From NCBI GenBank assembly GCA_963787285.1, contig CAWBCM010000020.1, positions 1 to 64,000 of the forward strand: a DNA stretch of 64,000 nt, given 5' to 3'. Source of the stretch: JAHEJN01 sp963787285 (GTDB taxonomy: Bacteria > Actinomycetota > Acidimicrobiia > Acidimicrobiales > JAHEJN01). The notes under the pieces are model-generated. The model had not been told where the DNA came from and did no database searches. It saw only the letters and a program-made list of their open reading frames with translations. This document shows, in pieces, positions 51,517 to 60,690 of the stretch. The position numbers and the translations under genes are program-made. Each line of letters begins with the position of its first letter. Position 1 is the stretch's first letter.

Positions 51517-54081
51517 ATGAAAGCCAACGAGTTGCGTCGCGCCTTCACCGACTACTTCGCCGAACGCGGCCACCTGCCCACGCCCTCGGCCAGCCTCATC
51601 CCGCACGACTCCACGCTGTTGTTCGTGAACTCCGGCATGGTGCCGTTCAAGCCGTATTTCGTCGGTGAGGAGCAGCCGCCGGCGTTGCGGGTGGTCAGTA
51701 TCCAGAAGTGCGTTCGGGCCGGTGGCAAGCACAACGACCTCGACGAGGTGGGTCGCACCCAACGCCATCTCACCTTCTTCGAGATGATGGGCAACTTCAG
51801 CTTCGGCGACTACTTCAAGGAGCTCGCCATCCCCATGGCCTGGGAGTTCGTCACCGAGGTTCTCGGTCTCGATCCCGAACGGCTGTGGGTCACCGTGCAT
51901 CTCACCGACGACGAAGCCGAGGAGATCTGGGCCACCGATGTCGGGGTGCCCCGCGAACGCATCCAACGCCTCGACGAGGACAACTGGTGGCGGATGGCCG
52001 ACACCGGTCCGAACGGGCCGTCCTCGGAGATCTTCTGGGACAAGGGCCCCGCCTACGGCCCGGCCGGCGGTCCGGCCAACCCCGAAGCCGACGAGCGCTA
52101 CATCGAGATCTGGAATCTCGTGTTCATGCAGTTCGAAACCGACGAGTCCGGCGACTCGCGGGCCCTGCCCAAACCGTCGATCGACACGGGCGCCGGGCTC
52201 GAGCGCATCCTCTCGGTGCTGCAGGGCAAGGAAAGCGTGTTCGAGATCGACGAGATGGCGTCGCTCATCGAAACCGCCGAAGCCGTCACCGGGCGGAAAC
52301 TGGGAGACGACGAGCTCACCGACCTCGCGCTGCGTGTTCTGGCCGAGCATGCCCGCACCATGACCATGCTGATCAGCGACGGCGTGTTCCCCAGCAACGA
52401 AGACCGCGGCTATGTGTTGCGTCGCATCATGCGACGAGCAGTGCGTTTCGCCTACCTGCTGGGTGTCGAAGATCTCGTGACCCCTCGTCTGGTCGATGCC
52501 GTGGTCGAGATCATGGGCGACGCCTATCCCGAGCTCGTCGAGAACCACCAGTTCGTCCGGGGCGTGGTCGAGCGCGAGGAGAAGCGCTTTCGCGAGACGC
52601 TCCGCACCGGCTCTCAGCTGCTCGATGCCGAACTGGCCGAACTGGGCGACGGGGAAGAGCTACCCGGTGCGGTGGTTTTCCAACTGCACGACACCTACGG
52701 GTTCCCTCTCGAGGTCACCGAGGAGATCGTGGCCGAGCGGGGCGGCACCATCGACCGCAACGGCTTCGACACGGCCATGGCTGCGCAGCGCCAGCGGGCC
52801 AAGGCCGCCGCGAAGTTCGGAGCGGCCGGCGACGACACCACCGACTACGGAGCCATTGCCGCCGAGCACGGAACGACGGAGTTCGTCGGTCGCGACACCT
52901 TCGACACCTCGGCGACCGTCGTCGCTTCGGTGCCGGCCGGCATCGTGCTCGACCGCACGCCGTTCTACGCCGAATCGGGTGGCCAAGTGGGTGACACCGG
53001 CACGATCGAGTGGGCCGAGGGAGCCGCGGAGGTGATCGACACGAGCTACGGGACGCCAGGACTGGTGCTCCATCGCGTGGCCGAAGGCACCGAGCTGCCC
53101 GTCGTCGGCACCGAGGTTCGTGCCGCCATCGACGTCGATCGCCGCAACTCGATCCGGCGCAATCACACTGCGACGCACCTGGTGCATCACGCCTTGCGAG
53201 CGGTCCTCGGCGAGCACGTGAAGCAGCAGGGTTCGCTGGTCGGACCCGATCGGCTGCGGTTCGACTTCAGCCACTACGAAGGTCTGACCGCCGACCAGAC
53301 CGCCGATGTCGAAGCGATGGTGAACGCGGAGATCCTCGCCAACCCTCCCGCCCGTCATTTCGAGACCACCATGGATCATGCCAAGGAGCTCGGCGCGGTG
53401 GCCTTCTTCGGCGACAAGTACGGCGACATCGTCCGGGTGCTCGAGGCCGGGCCCAACTCGATCGAACTGTGCGGAGGGACTCATGTGAAGGCCCTCGGCG
53501 ACATCGGTGCCTTCAAGATCGTGTCGGAGGGGTCCATCGGCTCGAACATCCGCCGTATCGAAGCCATCACCGGCATGGCTCCGATCGAACGACTCCGTCG
53601 TCAGGAGGCTCGGTTGAGTGCCGTTGGCGAGCAGCTCGGCGTGGCCGACGACGACATCGAGTCGGGCCTCGAGCGACGATTGAGCGAGCTCAAAGTCCTT
53701 CGTCGGGAGCTCGACGATCTGCGCCGGGCCGCCGCCGTCGGCGCGGCCGACGAGTACGCCGCCGCTGCCGTCGATGGTGTGGTGGTGGCTCGAGTCGACG
53801 ATCTCGCCCGCGACGATCTGCGCGACCTCGCCGTCGCCATCCGCGATCGCGCCGGCATCCGCGCCGTGGTCCTCGGAGCAGCTCCTTCCGGTGGCGGCGT
53901 CGCCCTGGTCTCGGCGGCAACCCCCGACGGGGGTCTCGACGCGGGCGAGCTCATCGCCGATGCATCGAAGCTGGTGAAGGGCGGCGGCGGCCGGAATCCC
54001 GAGCTGTCGGTGGCCGGAGGCAAGGATCCCGCGCAACTCGACGCCGCCCTCGACGCCGCTCGAGCAGCGGCCGGTATCTGA
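51517..54081 (+). CDS. alaS: alanyl-tRNA synthetase
   Basis: AlaRS, 854 residues. Start ANELRRAFTDYFAERGHLPTPSASLIPHDSTLLFVNSGM, then KCVRAGGKHNDLDEVGRTQRHLTFFEMMGNFSFGDYFK (motif 2), the editing domain with RRNHTATHLVHHALRAVLGEHVKQQGSLV and the zinc residues in NSIELCGGTHVKALGDIG, and a C-Ala end GGGGRNPELSVAGGKDPAQL. Complete and of normal length. The order alaS, ruvX, mltG, aroE follows the mycobacterial one. Confidence 0.96.
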   Translation: MKANELRRAFTDYFAERGHLPTPSASLIPHDSTLLFVNSGMVPFKPYFVGEEQPPALRVVSIQKCVRAGGKHNDLDEVGRTQRHLTFFEMMGNFSFGDYFKELAIPMAWEFVTEVLGLDPERLWVTVHLTDDEAEEIWATDVGVPRERIQRLDEDNWWRMADTGPNGPSSEIFWDKGPAYGPAGGPANPEADERYIEIWNLVFMQFETDESGDSRALPKPSIDTGAGLERILSVLQGKESVFEIDEMASLIETAEAVTGRKLGDDELTDLALRVLAEHARTMTMLISDGVFPSNEDRGYVLRRIMRRAVRFAYLLGVEDLVTPRLVDAVVEIMGDAYPELVENHQFVRGVVEREEKRFRETLRTGSQLLDAELAELGDGEELPGAVVFQLHDTYGFPLEVTEEIVAERGGTIDRNGFDTAMAAQRQRAKAAAKFGAAGDDTTDYGAIAAEHGTTEFVGRDTFDTSATVVASVPAGIVLDRTPFYAESGGQVGDTGTIEWAEGAAEVIDTSYGTPGLVLHRVAEGTELPVVGTEVRAAIDVDRRNSIRRNHTATHLVHHALRAVLGEHVKQQGSLVGPDRLRFDFSHYEGLTADQTADVEAMVNAEILANPPARHFETTMDHAKELGAVAFFGDKYGDIVRVLEAGPNSIELCGGTHVKALGDIGAFKIVSEGSIGSNIRRIEAITGMAPIERLRRQEARLSAVGEQLGVADDDIESGLERRLSELKVLRRELDDLRRAAAVGAADEYAAAAVDGVVVARVDDLARDDLRDLAVAIRDRAGIRAVVLGAAPSGGGVALVSAATPDGGLDAGELIADASKLVKGGGGRNPELSVAGGKDPAQLDAALDAARAAAGI

Positions 54082-54085
54082 ATCC

Positions 54086-54526
54086 GTGCGCATCCTCGGC
54101 ATCGACCTCGGTACCAAGCGCATCGGCGTGGCCCTCAGCGACGCCTCCGCGACGCTCGCCTCGCCGCTCACCACGGTTCTGCGGACCGCCGATCGCCAGA
54201 CTGTCCGTCTCCAGCTCCGTGACCTCGTGGTCGAGAACGAGGTGGAGCTGGTGGTCGTCGGCGTTCCGTACTCCCTCGACGGCTCGGTCGGCGCGGCTGC
54301 CCGGCGGGCTCTCGACGAGATCGAGGCGCTGCGTGACACCCTCGGGGTACCCGTCGAGACCTACGATGAGCGTCTGACGACGGTGACCGCCGAGCGTTTG
54401 CTCGGCGACGCCGAGGTCCGCGGCGTCGATCGACGAGCCGTGATCGACAAGGTCGCCGCTGCGGTGATCCTGCAGAATTGGCTCGATGCCGCCGCCACTG
54501 CGGCAGCTTCCGAGGAGCGTTTGTGA
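54086..54526 (+). CDS. ruvX: Holliday junction resolvase-like / pre-16S rRNA nuclease RuvX (YqgF)
   Basis: A 146-residue RNase H-fold nuclease that processes pre-16S rRNA ends. RILGIDLGTKRIGVALSD (first Asp), VVVGVPYSLDGSVGAAARRALDEI and the last acidic cluster YDERLTTVTAERLL ... VIDKVAAAVILQNWLD match the family. GTG 54086 lies four bases after alaS. Its stop overlaps the mltG GTG. Confidence 0.92.
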   Translation: MRILGIDLGTKRIGVALSDASATLASPLTTVLRTADRQTVRLQLRDLVVENEVELVVVGVPYSLDGSVGAAARRALDEIEALRDTLGVPVETYDERLTTVTAERLLGDAEVRGVDRRAVIDKVAAAVILQNWLDAAATAAASEERL

Positions 54527-55875
54527 CCGACAGCCCGTACCCCGACGAAGCGCCGAACAGTCCGTACCCCGACGGCGGCGGGGCCGACGATCCGATCCTC
54601 GGACCCGATCGCACGTATCGGCATCGACCCAGCCGGTCGGTCTTCGACACCGACTCCGAGCAGCCGAGCGGGCAGGTCGCGGTCGCCTCTCCGGAGACGA
54701 CTGGGCCACCGGCCACCCGCCGACCGTTTCGGCGGGGACGCGCCAACGGCTCGTCGTGGGAGGACTACGACGATGCCGACTACGACGACGACCCCTCCGA
54801 CTGGCAGGACCTCCCACGGCGATCGTCGTTCCTGTTTCGCCTGGCGGTCACCGCCATCGTGATCGTTGTCGGCTTCCTCACCGTGGGCACCGTGCTCGTC
54901 GGCTGGATGAACGACCAGCTCGACCCGCCCGGTGACCCCGGGGACAGCATCGTGATCGAGATCCCGATCGGTGCCACGACCAACGACATCGCGGGGATAC
55001 TCGACGACGCCGGTGTGGTCACCAAATCGTGGGTCTTCCGCTACTACCTGCGGTACAAGGACGCGCCCGAGTTCCAGGCTGGTGTGTACGAGTTCCAGGA
55101 GGACATGGCGGTGTGGGAGGCCCGGGAGGTGCTCGAGGCGGGGCCCGCACCTGCGAATCTCACCTTCGTGACCTTCGTCGAAGGTCTGCGGCTCGAGCAG
55201 CTCGAGCTGTCGATGCTCGATCAGCTCCCCGATTTCTCGGCGTCGGAGATCGCCGCGGCCCTGGCCGACCCGACCCTGCGCCCGGCCATCGTGCCGCCGG
55301 GAGTGACGACCCTCGAAGGCGTGGTGTTCCCGGCCACCTACGACGTTCCCGACGAGTTCTCGTCCGACGAGGCGGGGTTGATCCGGCGAATGGTGACCCA
55401 GTTCGAGGCCGTGGCCGCTGAGCTCGACATCGAGGAACGCTCGGCGGCGTTGGGCATCACCCCGTACGAAGCGGTGATCATCGCCTCGCTCATCGAGGAG
55501 GAGGCGGCCTACGCCCCCGACCGTGCCAAGATCGCGCGGGTCATCTACAACCGTCTCGAGGCGGGGGAAACTCTCGGGATCGACGCCACCGTGCTGTACG
55601 CGGTGGGCAAGGACCCGGGCGACACCATCTTCCAGAGCGATCTCGACTTCGACAGTCCGTACAACACCCGTCTCAATGCCGGAATCCCGCCCACACCCAT
55701 TGCGGCTCCCGGCCGTGATTCTCTCGAGGCGGCGCTCAACCCGGCCGACGGTGACTTCTTCTTCTACGCGCTCACCAACGAGGGTGGGGTGGTCGGTGCG
55801 CACAAGTTCTCGGTCACCCAGTCCGAGCACGATGCCGCGGTCGCGGAGTGTCGGGCCCAGGGCCTCGGCTGTTGA
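54523..55875 (+). CDS. mltG: endolytic murein transglycosylase MltG
   Basis: MltG (YceG), 450 residues, cuts nascent glycan strands. A long acidic, tyrosine/proline-rich cytoplasmic tail (about 1-105) precedes one membrane helix (FLFRLAVTAIVIVVGFLTVGTVLVGWM). The LysM-like part has VVTKSWVFRYYLRYKDAPEFQAGVYEF, the catalytic part SLIEEEAAYAPDRAKIARVIYNRLEAGETLGIDATVLYA with the catalytic Glu, and the end YNTRLNAGIPPTPIAAPGRDSLEAALNP. The long N-tail is usual in Actinobacteria and may be a docking segment. GTG 54523 overlaps ruvX. Confidence 0.93.
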   Translation: MTDSPYPDEAPNSPYPDGGGADDPILGPDRTYRHRPSRSVFDTDSEQPSGQVAVASPETTGPPATRRPFRRGRANGSSWEDYDDADYDDDPSDWQDLPRRSSFLFRLAVTAIVIVVGFLTVGTVLVGWMNDQLDPPGDPGDSIVIEIPIGATTNDIAGILDDAGVVTKSWVFRYYLRYKDAPEFQAGVYEFQEDMAVWEAREVLEAGPAPANLTFVTFVEGLRLEQLELSMLDQLPDFSASEIAAALADPTLRPAIVPPGVTTLEGVVFPATYDVPDEFSSDEAGLIRRMVTQFEAVAAELDIEERSAALGITPYEAVIIASLIEEEAAYAPDRAKIARVIYNRLEAGETLGIDATVLYAVGKDPGDTIFQSDLDFDSPYNTRLNAGIPPTPIAAPGRDSLEAALNPADGDFFFYALTNEGGVVGAHKFSVTQSEHDAAVAECRAQGLGC

Positions 55876-56708
55876 GCTCCGCCGACACTGCGGCGGTCAC
55901 GGCGCTCGCTGGGGTGATCGGCTCGCCCATCGCGCACTCCCGTTCACCGGCCATCATGCGGGCGGCCTTCGCGGCGACCGGCTTGCCCTGGGAGTTCGCA
56001 GCCTTCGAGGTCGGACCGGGTGGCGGAGCCGCCGCCGTCGATGCCCTTCGCACGCTCGGGCTGCGCGGCTACTCCGTCACCATGCCGCTCAAGTCCGAGG
56101 TGATGAGCGCCGTCGATCGGCTCACACCGTCGGCCGAGGTGCTGCAGGCCGTGAACTGCATCGCGTGGGACGACGACGATCTCGTCGGCCACAACACCGA
56201 CGGGGCCGGCTTCGTCGACTCACTCGCTCGGCGCGGTATCGCGGTCGACGACGGTGCAACCGCCGTGGTGGGCGCCGGTGGTGCGGCGCGGGCCATCATC
56301 GATGCTCTGGCTCGAGCCGGATCGCCCGAGATCATCGTGGTGAACCGCTCGCAGGACCGGGCCGCTGCTGCCGTGTCGTTGGCGGGGGAGGTCGGGCGTC
56401 TCGGTTCCTTCGACGACATCCCGGCGGCCCGCCTCGTCGTGAACGCCACGTCGGTCGGCATGGCGCACACCGAGAGCCAGGATGTCGTTGCGGTGCCGAT
56501 CGGGCTGCTCGGTCCGCATCACATCGTCGCCGACATCGTGTACCACCCTCTGCGAACGCCACTGCTCGCCGCCGCGGAGGCGGCCGGTGCGATCACCGTC
56601 GATGGTTTGGGCATGCTGGTGTGTCAGGCGGCGCGGGCGTTCACGCTCTGGACGGGTCTCGAGGCCCCCATCACCGCCATGACCACAGCCGCGCGGGACA
56701 CTCTCTGA
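55872..56708 (+). CDS. aroE: shikimate dehydrogenase
   Basis: AroE, 278 residues, NADPH-dependent reduction of 3-dehydroshikimate. GVIGSPIAHSRSPAIMRAAF starts the substrate domain; catalytic Lys and Asp appear in GYSVTMPLKSEVM and GHNTDGAGFVDSL; the dinucleotide loop is VVGAGGAARAII. A TTG at 55872 overlapping the mltG stop is preferred; a GTG at 55848 would add eight residues. The gene is part of a shikimate group with aroB downstream (aroC and aroK are not in the window). Confidence 0.9.
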   Translation: MSSADTAAVTALAGVIGSPIAHSRSPAIMRAAFAATGLPWEFAAFEVGPGGGAAAVDALRTLGLRGYSVTMPLKSEVMSAVDRLTPSAEVLQAVNCIAWDDDDLVGHNTDGAGFVDSLARRGIAVDDGATAVVGAGGAARAIIDALARAGSPEIIVVNRSQDRAAAAVSLAGEVGRLGSFDDIPAARLVVNATSVGMAHTESQDVVAVPIGLLGPHHIVADIVYHPLRTPLLAAAEAAGAITVDGLGMLVCQAARAFTLWTGLEAPITAMTTAARDTL

Positions 56709-56726
56709 CGTGTCGGAGCGAGGCCG

Positions 56727-57461
56727 GTGAGCGGCGCATCCTTGATGATCATCGGCTTGGGCGGTCTCGTCGTGGGCCTCGGCATGACCGCGCCCGTGAA
56801 CGGCTATCTCGCCACGCTCCGGAGCGAGGGCATTTCGGCCCGGCCCGCCCTGGCGTGGGCCGTCGCCGTGGCCACCGGACTCACGTTCCTGGCCGCCGCG
56901 GCAGCGGCCGACGACGGATCGCACGCGGTGCCCCTGTTGGTGGCCGCGACCGGGTTCGCCGCGGTGTCGGCCACCGACGTTCGCAGCTACCGCATCGCCA
57001 ACCGCATCCTGTTCCCGTCGATCGCAGCGACCCTTCTCGCCATGGTTGTGGTGGCGGTCGGACCGGGGGAGCTCGGGGATCTCTGGCGGGCGCTCGTCGC
57101 GGGTGCGGTCTTCTCGGGGCTGCTGCTGGTCGTCGCTCTCATCGCCCCCGCCGGTGGTCTCGGGCTCGGCGACGTGAAGCTCGCAATCCTGCTGGGCATG
57201 GTCGTGGGGTGGGCGGCTCCGATCAACGACGATGTGGTGCGGCTGCTCGTGTACGCGATGTTCCTCTCGAGTCTGCTCGGCGTGTTCAACGGACTGCTCC
57301 TGGCCCTGGCCCGGCGGCTCACCGGCAAGCATCTGCTGCCCGATCCCGACGCCGATCCCGATGCTGCGCTGCCCCCGTTGCTGAAGACGGCGTTTCCTTT
57401 CGGGCCCGGACTGGTGGTCGGCACACTGGTCGTGATCGCCTTCCGCGACGTTCTCGTGTGA
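56727..57461 (+). CDS. type IV prepilin peptidase (A24)
   Basis: A 244-residue aspartic membrane protease with about seven helices. The two catalytic aspartates lie in AVSATDVRSYRIANRILFP (about residue 86) and GGLGLGDVKLAIL (the GxGD motif, about 148). The usual N-terminal methyltransferase domain with its CxxC pair is absent, as in many Actinobacteria. The order aroE-peptidase is the same as in M. tuberculosis. It is the only A24 peptidase in the window and likely cleaves the Flp pilins and TadE/TadG encoded 54 kb away. GTG 56727 is the likely start. Confidence 0.85.
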   Translation: MSGASLMIIGLGGLVVGLGMTAPVNGYLATLRSEGISARPALAWAVAVATGLTFLAAAAAADDGSHAVPLLVAATGFAAVSATDVRSYRIANRILFPSIAATLLAMVVVAVGPGELGDLWRALVAGAVFSGLLLVVALIAPAGGLGLGDVKLAILLGMVVGWAAPINDDVVRLLVYAMFLSSLLGVFNGLLLALARRLTGKHLLPDPDADPDAALPPLLKTAFPFGPGLVVGTLVVIAFRDVLV

Positions 57462-57500
57462 TCGGGCACGCTGTGGGCCGGGGGTCGTCGTCGCTCTGGG

Positions 57501-57506
57501 TAGATT
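57501..57506 (+). promoter_or_regulatory. -10 before aroB and its leader micro-ORF
   Basis: TAGATT ends 7 bases before a GTG at 57514, whose nine-codon reading frame (57514-57543) stops inside the aroB start (ATGA). Confidence 0.4.
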
Positions 57507-57513
57507 CGAACCC

Positions 57514-57543
57514 GTGATCCAGTTGTTGGTGGTGCGCCGATGA
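57514..57543 (+). other. nine-codon leader micro-ORF coupled to aroB
   Basis: From GTG 57514 the frame reads VIQLLVVRR and stops at TGA 57541-57543, overlapping ATG 57540 of aroB. A leaderless -10 stands 7 bases upstream. If used, ribosomes ending here could re-initiate on aroB. It has no aromatic codons, so classic attenuation is unlikely. Confidence 0.3.
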
Positions 57544-58553
57544 TCACCACTGTCCGGGTGCCGCTGGCCGAGCGTGCCTACGACGTGGTCGTGGGGCAGG
57601 GCGCGATCGATGCGCTCCCCAGCCTCCTCCCGTCGGCGGCGCGTCGGGCGGCGATCGTGACACAGGCCGGCATCCCCGTGCAGGTGGAGCCCGGCATCGC
57701 CCACGAGTTGTTCGTCATCGGCGATGGTGAGGAACACAAGTCGCTGGCCACGGTCGAGTCCCTGTGTCGCCGCTTCGCACGGTGGGGTCTGACCCGAGCC
57801 GACGTGGTGATCGGGGTCGGCGGCGGCATCGTGACCGATGTCGCCGGTTTCGCCGCGGCGACCTATCACCGTGGCACTCCGGTCGTGCACGTGGCGACCA
57901 CGCTGCTCGGTCAGATCGACGCCGCCATCGGCGGAAAGACGGGCGTGAATCTGCCCGAGGGAAAGAACCTGGTGGGTGCGTTCTGGCAACCGCAAGGGGT
58001 GGTGTGCGACACGGCCATGTTGGCCACGCTGCCCCCACGCCACTACGCCGCGGGTCTCGGTGAGATGGCCAAGTACCACTTCCTCGGACGCGACGACCTC
58101 GATTCGCTGCCCTTCGACGAGCGGGTCGCGGCCTGCGTGGGTATCAAGGCCGACCTGGTCGGAGCCGACGAGCGAGAGAGCGGCCGGCGGGCCGTTCTGA
58201 ACTACGGACACACCCTCGCCCACGCGTTGGAGACCGCCGGTGGATTCGATCTTCTCCACGGCGAGGCGGTCGCGATCGGACTCGTCTACGCCGCGGAGGT
58301 GGCCCACCGACTCGGACGGATCGACGCACGTCGTGTGACAGAGCACCGGGACCTCGTCGCCGGGTACGACCTCGCCACGAGAGTGGCCGCGCCGCTGGAT
58401 CCGTCGCGACTGCTCGAGCTCTTCGGCCGTGACAAGAAGGCCACCACCGCCCTCACGCTCGTTCTCGACGGGCCGGACGGCGTGGAGCCGGTCACGGGCA
58501 TCGATCCGGACGTGCTCGTCGACGCGCTCGCCGCCGTGAGCCCGATCTCGTGA
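57540..58553 (+). CDS. aroB: 3-dehydroquinate synthase
   Basis: AroB, 337 residues. TTVRVPLAERAYDVVVGQGAIDAL starts it; the NAD and metal sites are in VIGVGGGIVTDVAGFAAATYHRGTPVVHVATTLLGQIDAAIGGKTGVNLPEGKNLVGAF (about 92-150), with GLGEMAKYHFL, RAVLNYGHTLAHALE and LLHGEAVAIGLVYAAEVA holding the zinc ligands. Complete. It runs into pepQ (GTGA overlap). Confidence 0.95.
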   Translation: MITTVRVPLAERAYDVVVGQGAIDALPSLLPSAARRAAIVTQAGIPVQVEPGIAHELFVIGDGEEHKSLATVESLCRRFARWGLTRADVVIGVGGGIVTDVAGFAAATYHRGTPVVHVATTLLGQIDAAIGGKTGVNLPEGKNLVGAFWQPQGVVCDTAMLATLPPRHYAAGLGEMAKYHFLGRDDLDSLPFDERVAACVGIKADLVGADERESGRRAVLNYGHTLAHALETAGGFDLLHGEAVAIGLVYAAEVAHRLGRIDARRVTEHRDLVAGYDLATRVAAPLDPSRLLELFGRDKKATTALTLVLDGPDGVEPVTGIDPDVLVDALAAVSPIS

Positions 58554-59653
58554 CGGTCCCCCACCTGGCCGCACTGGAGGTGGCGCCTCGGCGGCCCCGT
58601 GTGCAGCTCGCACTACGTGAGGCCGATGTCGACTGGCTGGTCGTCACCTCGATGACGAATGTCCGGTGGCTCACCGGTTTCACCGGTTCGAGTGCGACGC
58701 TGCTGGTCACCGACGACCGCTGGGAGCTGTTCACCGACACCCGGTACGCCACCCAGGCGCCGATCGAGTTGGCCGACGCGGGGGTCGACGTCGAGGTCGT
58801 CGTGGGGGGCAAGCCCTTCGATCGGGCGGCTACGGCCGGATCCTCGCGACGGGTCGGGGTCGAGGCCGATCACGTTGCGTGGGCCACGATGCGGCCGTTG
58901 ATCGAGGAGCACGGTGCGGATGCGTTCGTGGCCACCACCGGCCTCGTCGAAGGGCTGCGGATGGTGAAGGACAGGGCCGAGATCGCCCGTATCCGAGCTG
59001 GGGCCGCCATCGTCGACGATGCACTCGCGGCGACGCGACCCGCTCTTGTGCCGGGCATCCCCGAGCTCGAGCTCGCGCGCCGTCTCGACGATCACCTCCG
59101 TGGCGCCGGTGCGGCCGGACCCGCCTACGCCACGATCGTGGCCGGAGGGCCCAACAGCGCACTGCCCCATGCCGCTCCGGGGATGCGTCGGCTCGAGGCC
59201 GGCGACCTGGTGGTGATCGACGTCGGCGCCGAGGTCGACGGGTACCGGTCGGACATGACCCGAACCTTCGTGCTCGGCGATCCGAGCGATCAACAGCAAC
59301 GCCAGCTCGAAGTGGTGCTCGCCGCTCAGGAGGCGGGTGTGGCCGCGGCCGTGAACGGCGCCACCGGCGCCGACATCGACACGGCCGCTCGTGCGGTGAT
59401 CGAAGCCGCGGGATGGGGAAGCGAGTTCGGCCACGGAACCGGTCACGGCGTGGGTCTCGACATCCACGAGCTCCCACGCGTGAATCGCACCTCCACCGAT
59501 GTCGTCGTGGCCGACACCACGGTCACCATCGAGCCCGGCGTGTATCTGCCCGGCGTCGGTGGCGTGCGATGGGAGGACCTCTGCCTGGTGACCGCCGACG
59601 GACCGGCCGAGCCTCTCACCCGAGCACCGAAAGAGCCCATCGTTGCCCTCTGA
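58550..59653 (+). CDS. pepQ: Xaa-Pro aminopeptidase-type M24 peptidase
   Basis: A 367-residue M24 metallopeptidase. The creatinase-like N-domain VVTSMTNVRWLTGFTGSSATLLVTDDRWELFTDTRY precedes the pita-bread catalytic domain with metal ligands Asp-Asp-His-Glu-Glu: VVIDVGAEVDGYRSDMTRTFVLG, GHGTGHGVGLDIHELPRV and TIEPGVYLPGVGGVRWED. It is the counterpart of mycobacterial pepQ, upstream of efp. Substrate likely proline-containing dipeptides or N-terminal Xaa-Pro. Confidence 0.9.
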   Translation: MTVPHLAALEVAPRRPRVQLALREADVDWLVVTSMTNVRWLTGFTGSSATLLVTDDRWELFTDTRYATQAPIELADAGVDVEVVVGGKPFDRAATAGSSRRVGVEADHVAWATMRPLIEEHGADAFVATTGLVEGLRMVKDRAEIARIRAGAAIVDDALAATRPALVPGIPELELARRLDDHLRGAGAAGPAYATIVAGGPNSALPHAAPGMRRLEAGDLVVIDVGAEVDGYRSDMTRTFVLGDPSDQQQRQLEVVLAAQEAGVAAAVNGATGADIDTAARAVIEAAGWGSEFGHGTGHGVGLDIHELPRVNRTSTDVVVADTTVTIEPGVYLPGVGGVRWEDLCLVTADGPAEPLTRAPKEPIVAL

Positions 59654-59663
59654 CCGACGCCGG

Positions 59664-59669
59664 TAGGCT
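59664..59669 (+). promoter_or_regulatory. candidate -10 for efp
   Basis: TAGGCT about 26 bases before ATG 59696. The leader holds a TGAGGAACG ribosome site, so efp is probably not leaderless. Confidence 0.4.
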
Positions 59670-59695
59670 TGCACGTCGCCGTCCTGAGGAACGTC

Positions 59696-60259
59696 ATGCC
59701 CACCATCACCACCAACGACCTGAAGACCGGGATCACCCTGGAGATCGACAACGACCTGATGCAGGTGGTCGACTTCCAGCACGTGAAACCGGGCAAGGGT
59801 CCGGCGTTCGTGCGCACGACCCTGCGAAACGTCCGGGCCGGTACCACCGTCGATCGCACGTTCCGCGCCGGGGAGAAGGTCGAGCGGGTCAACATCGACA
59901 AGCGCGAGATGCAGTTCCTGTATCGCGAGGCCAACGACTACGTGTTCATGGACACCGAGACCTTCGACCAGCGCCCGGTGCCCACGACGTCGCTCGGGAG
60001 CTCGGTCGACTACCTCGTCGAGAACAGCAACGTGGTGCTCATGCTCTTCGGCGAGGAGATCATCGGCACCGACATGCCGGCTTCGGTCGAGCTCACCATC
60101 GCCGAAACCGAGCCCGGAATGCAGGGTGACCGCGTCTCGGGCGCCACCAAGCCCGCCACCCTCGAGACCGGCCTCGTCGTACAGGTCCCCCTGTTCGTCG
60201 GGCCCGGCGAGACCATCAAGGTCGACACCCGAACCGGCACCTATCAGAGTCGCGCGTGA
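59696..60259 (+). CDS. efp: elongation factor P
   Basis: EF-P, 187 residues, helps ribosomes past polyproline stretches. ITTNDLKTGITLEIDNDLMQVVDFQHVKPGKGPAFVRTTLRN has the tip loop KPGKGPAF with Lys at the modified position. The OB domains include ANDYVFMDTETFDQ and ALVEN-type VDYLVENSNVVLMLF, ending PLFVGPGETIKVDTRTGTYQSR. EF-P with Lys here usually carries an epsilon modification or none in Actinobacteria; no modification gene is nearby. nusB begins within its last codons. Confidence 0.95.
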   Translation: MPTITTNDLKTGITLEIDNDLMQVVDFQHVKPGKGPAFVRTTLRNVRAGTTVDRTFRAGEKVERVNIDKREMQFLYREANDYVFMDTETFDQRPVPTTSLGSSVDYLVENSNVVLMLFGEEIIGTDMPASVELTIAETEPGMQGDRVSGATKPATLETGLVVQVPLFVGPGETIKVDTRTGTYQSRA

Positions 60260-60690
60260 GTGACGGCCACACCGGTCGTCGAGCGGCACGTGAGCGGGCG
60301 CTGAGCTTCCTCTACGAGGCCGAGAGCCGAGACTGCGCCGTCGAGGCGATCCTCGACGAGTTGCCGCTCGAGGTCGATCCCTTCGCCGTCGATCTGGTCA
60401 CCGGCGTCGAGTCGAATCGGGACACCATCGACGCAGTGCTCACTGCCCACGCATTCGGGTGGACCGTCGGTCGCATGCCGGCCATCGATCGCGCGGTCCT
60501 GCGCCTCGCGGTCTACGAGCTCGGGCATCGAGACGACGTTCCGACGGCGGTCATCCTCAACGAGGCGGTCGATCTGGCCAAGGAGTACAGCACCGAGAAG
60601 TCGGGCGGATTCGTGAACGGCGTGCTGGTGGCCGTAGCAGGAGAGCTCCGACCCGACGATGAGCACCTCGACGATGAGTCGCCCGGCTGA
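60256..60690 (+). CDS. nusB: transcription antitermination factor NusB
   Basis: NusB, 144 residues, partner of NusE in rRNA antitermination. RRAARERALSFLYEAESR, DAVLTAHAFGWTVGRMPAIDRAVLRLAVYEL and VPTAVILNEAVDLAKEYSTEKSGGFVNGVL cover the family. GTG 60256 overlaps efp; the C-terminal tail is acidic. The next gene starts inside it. Confidence 0.93.
   Translation: MSDGHTGRRAARERALSFLYEAESRDCAVEAILDELPLEVDPFAVDLVTGVESNRDTIDAVLTAHAFGWTVGRMPAIDRAVLRLAVYELGHRDDVPTAVILNEAVDLAKEYSTEKSGGFVNGVLVAVAGELRPDDEHLDDESPG

Noticed and set aside
56220..58613. 797-codon minus-strand frame across aroE, the peptidase and aroB
   Set aside because: Same reason: it is a shadow of three recognised genes.
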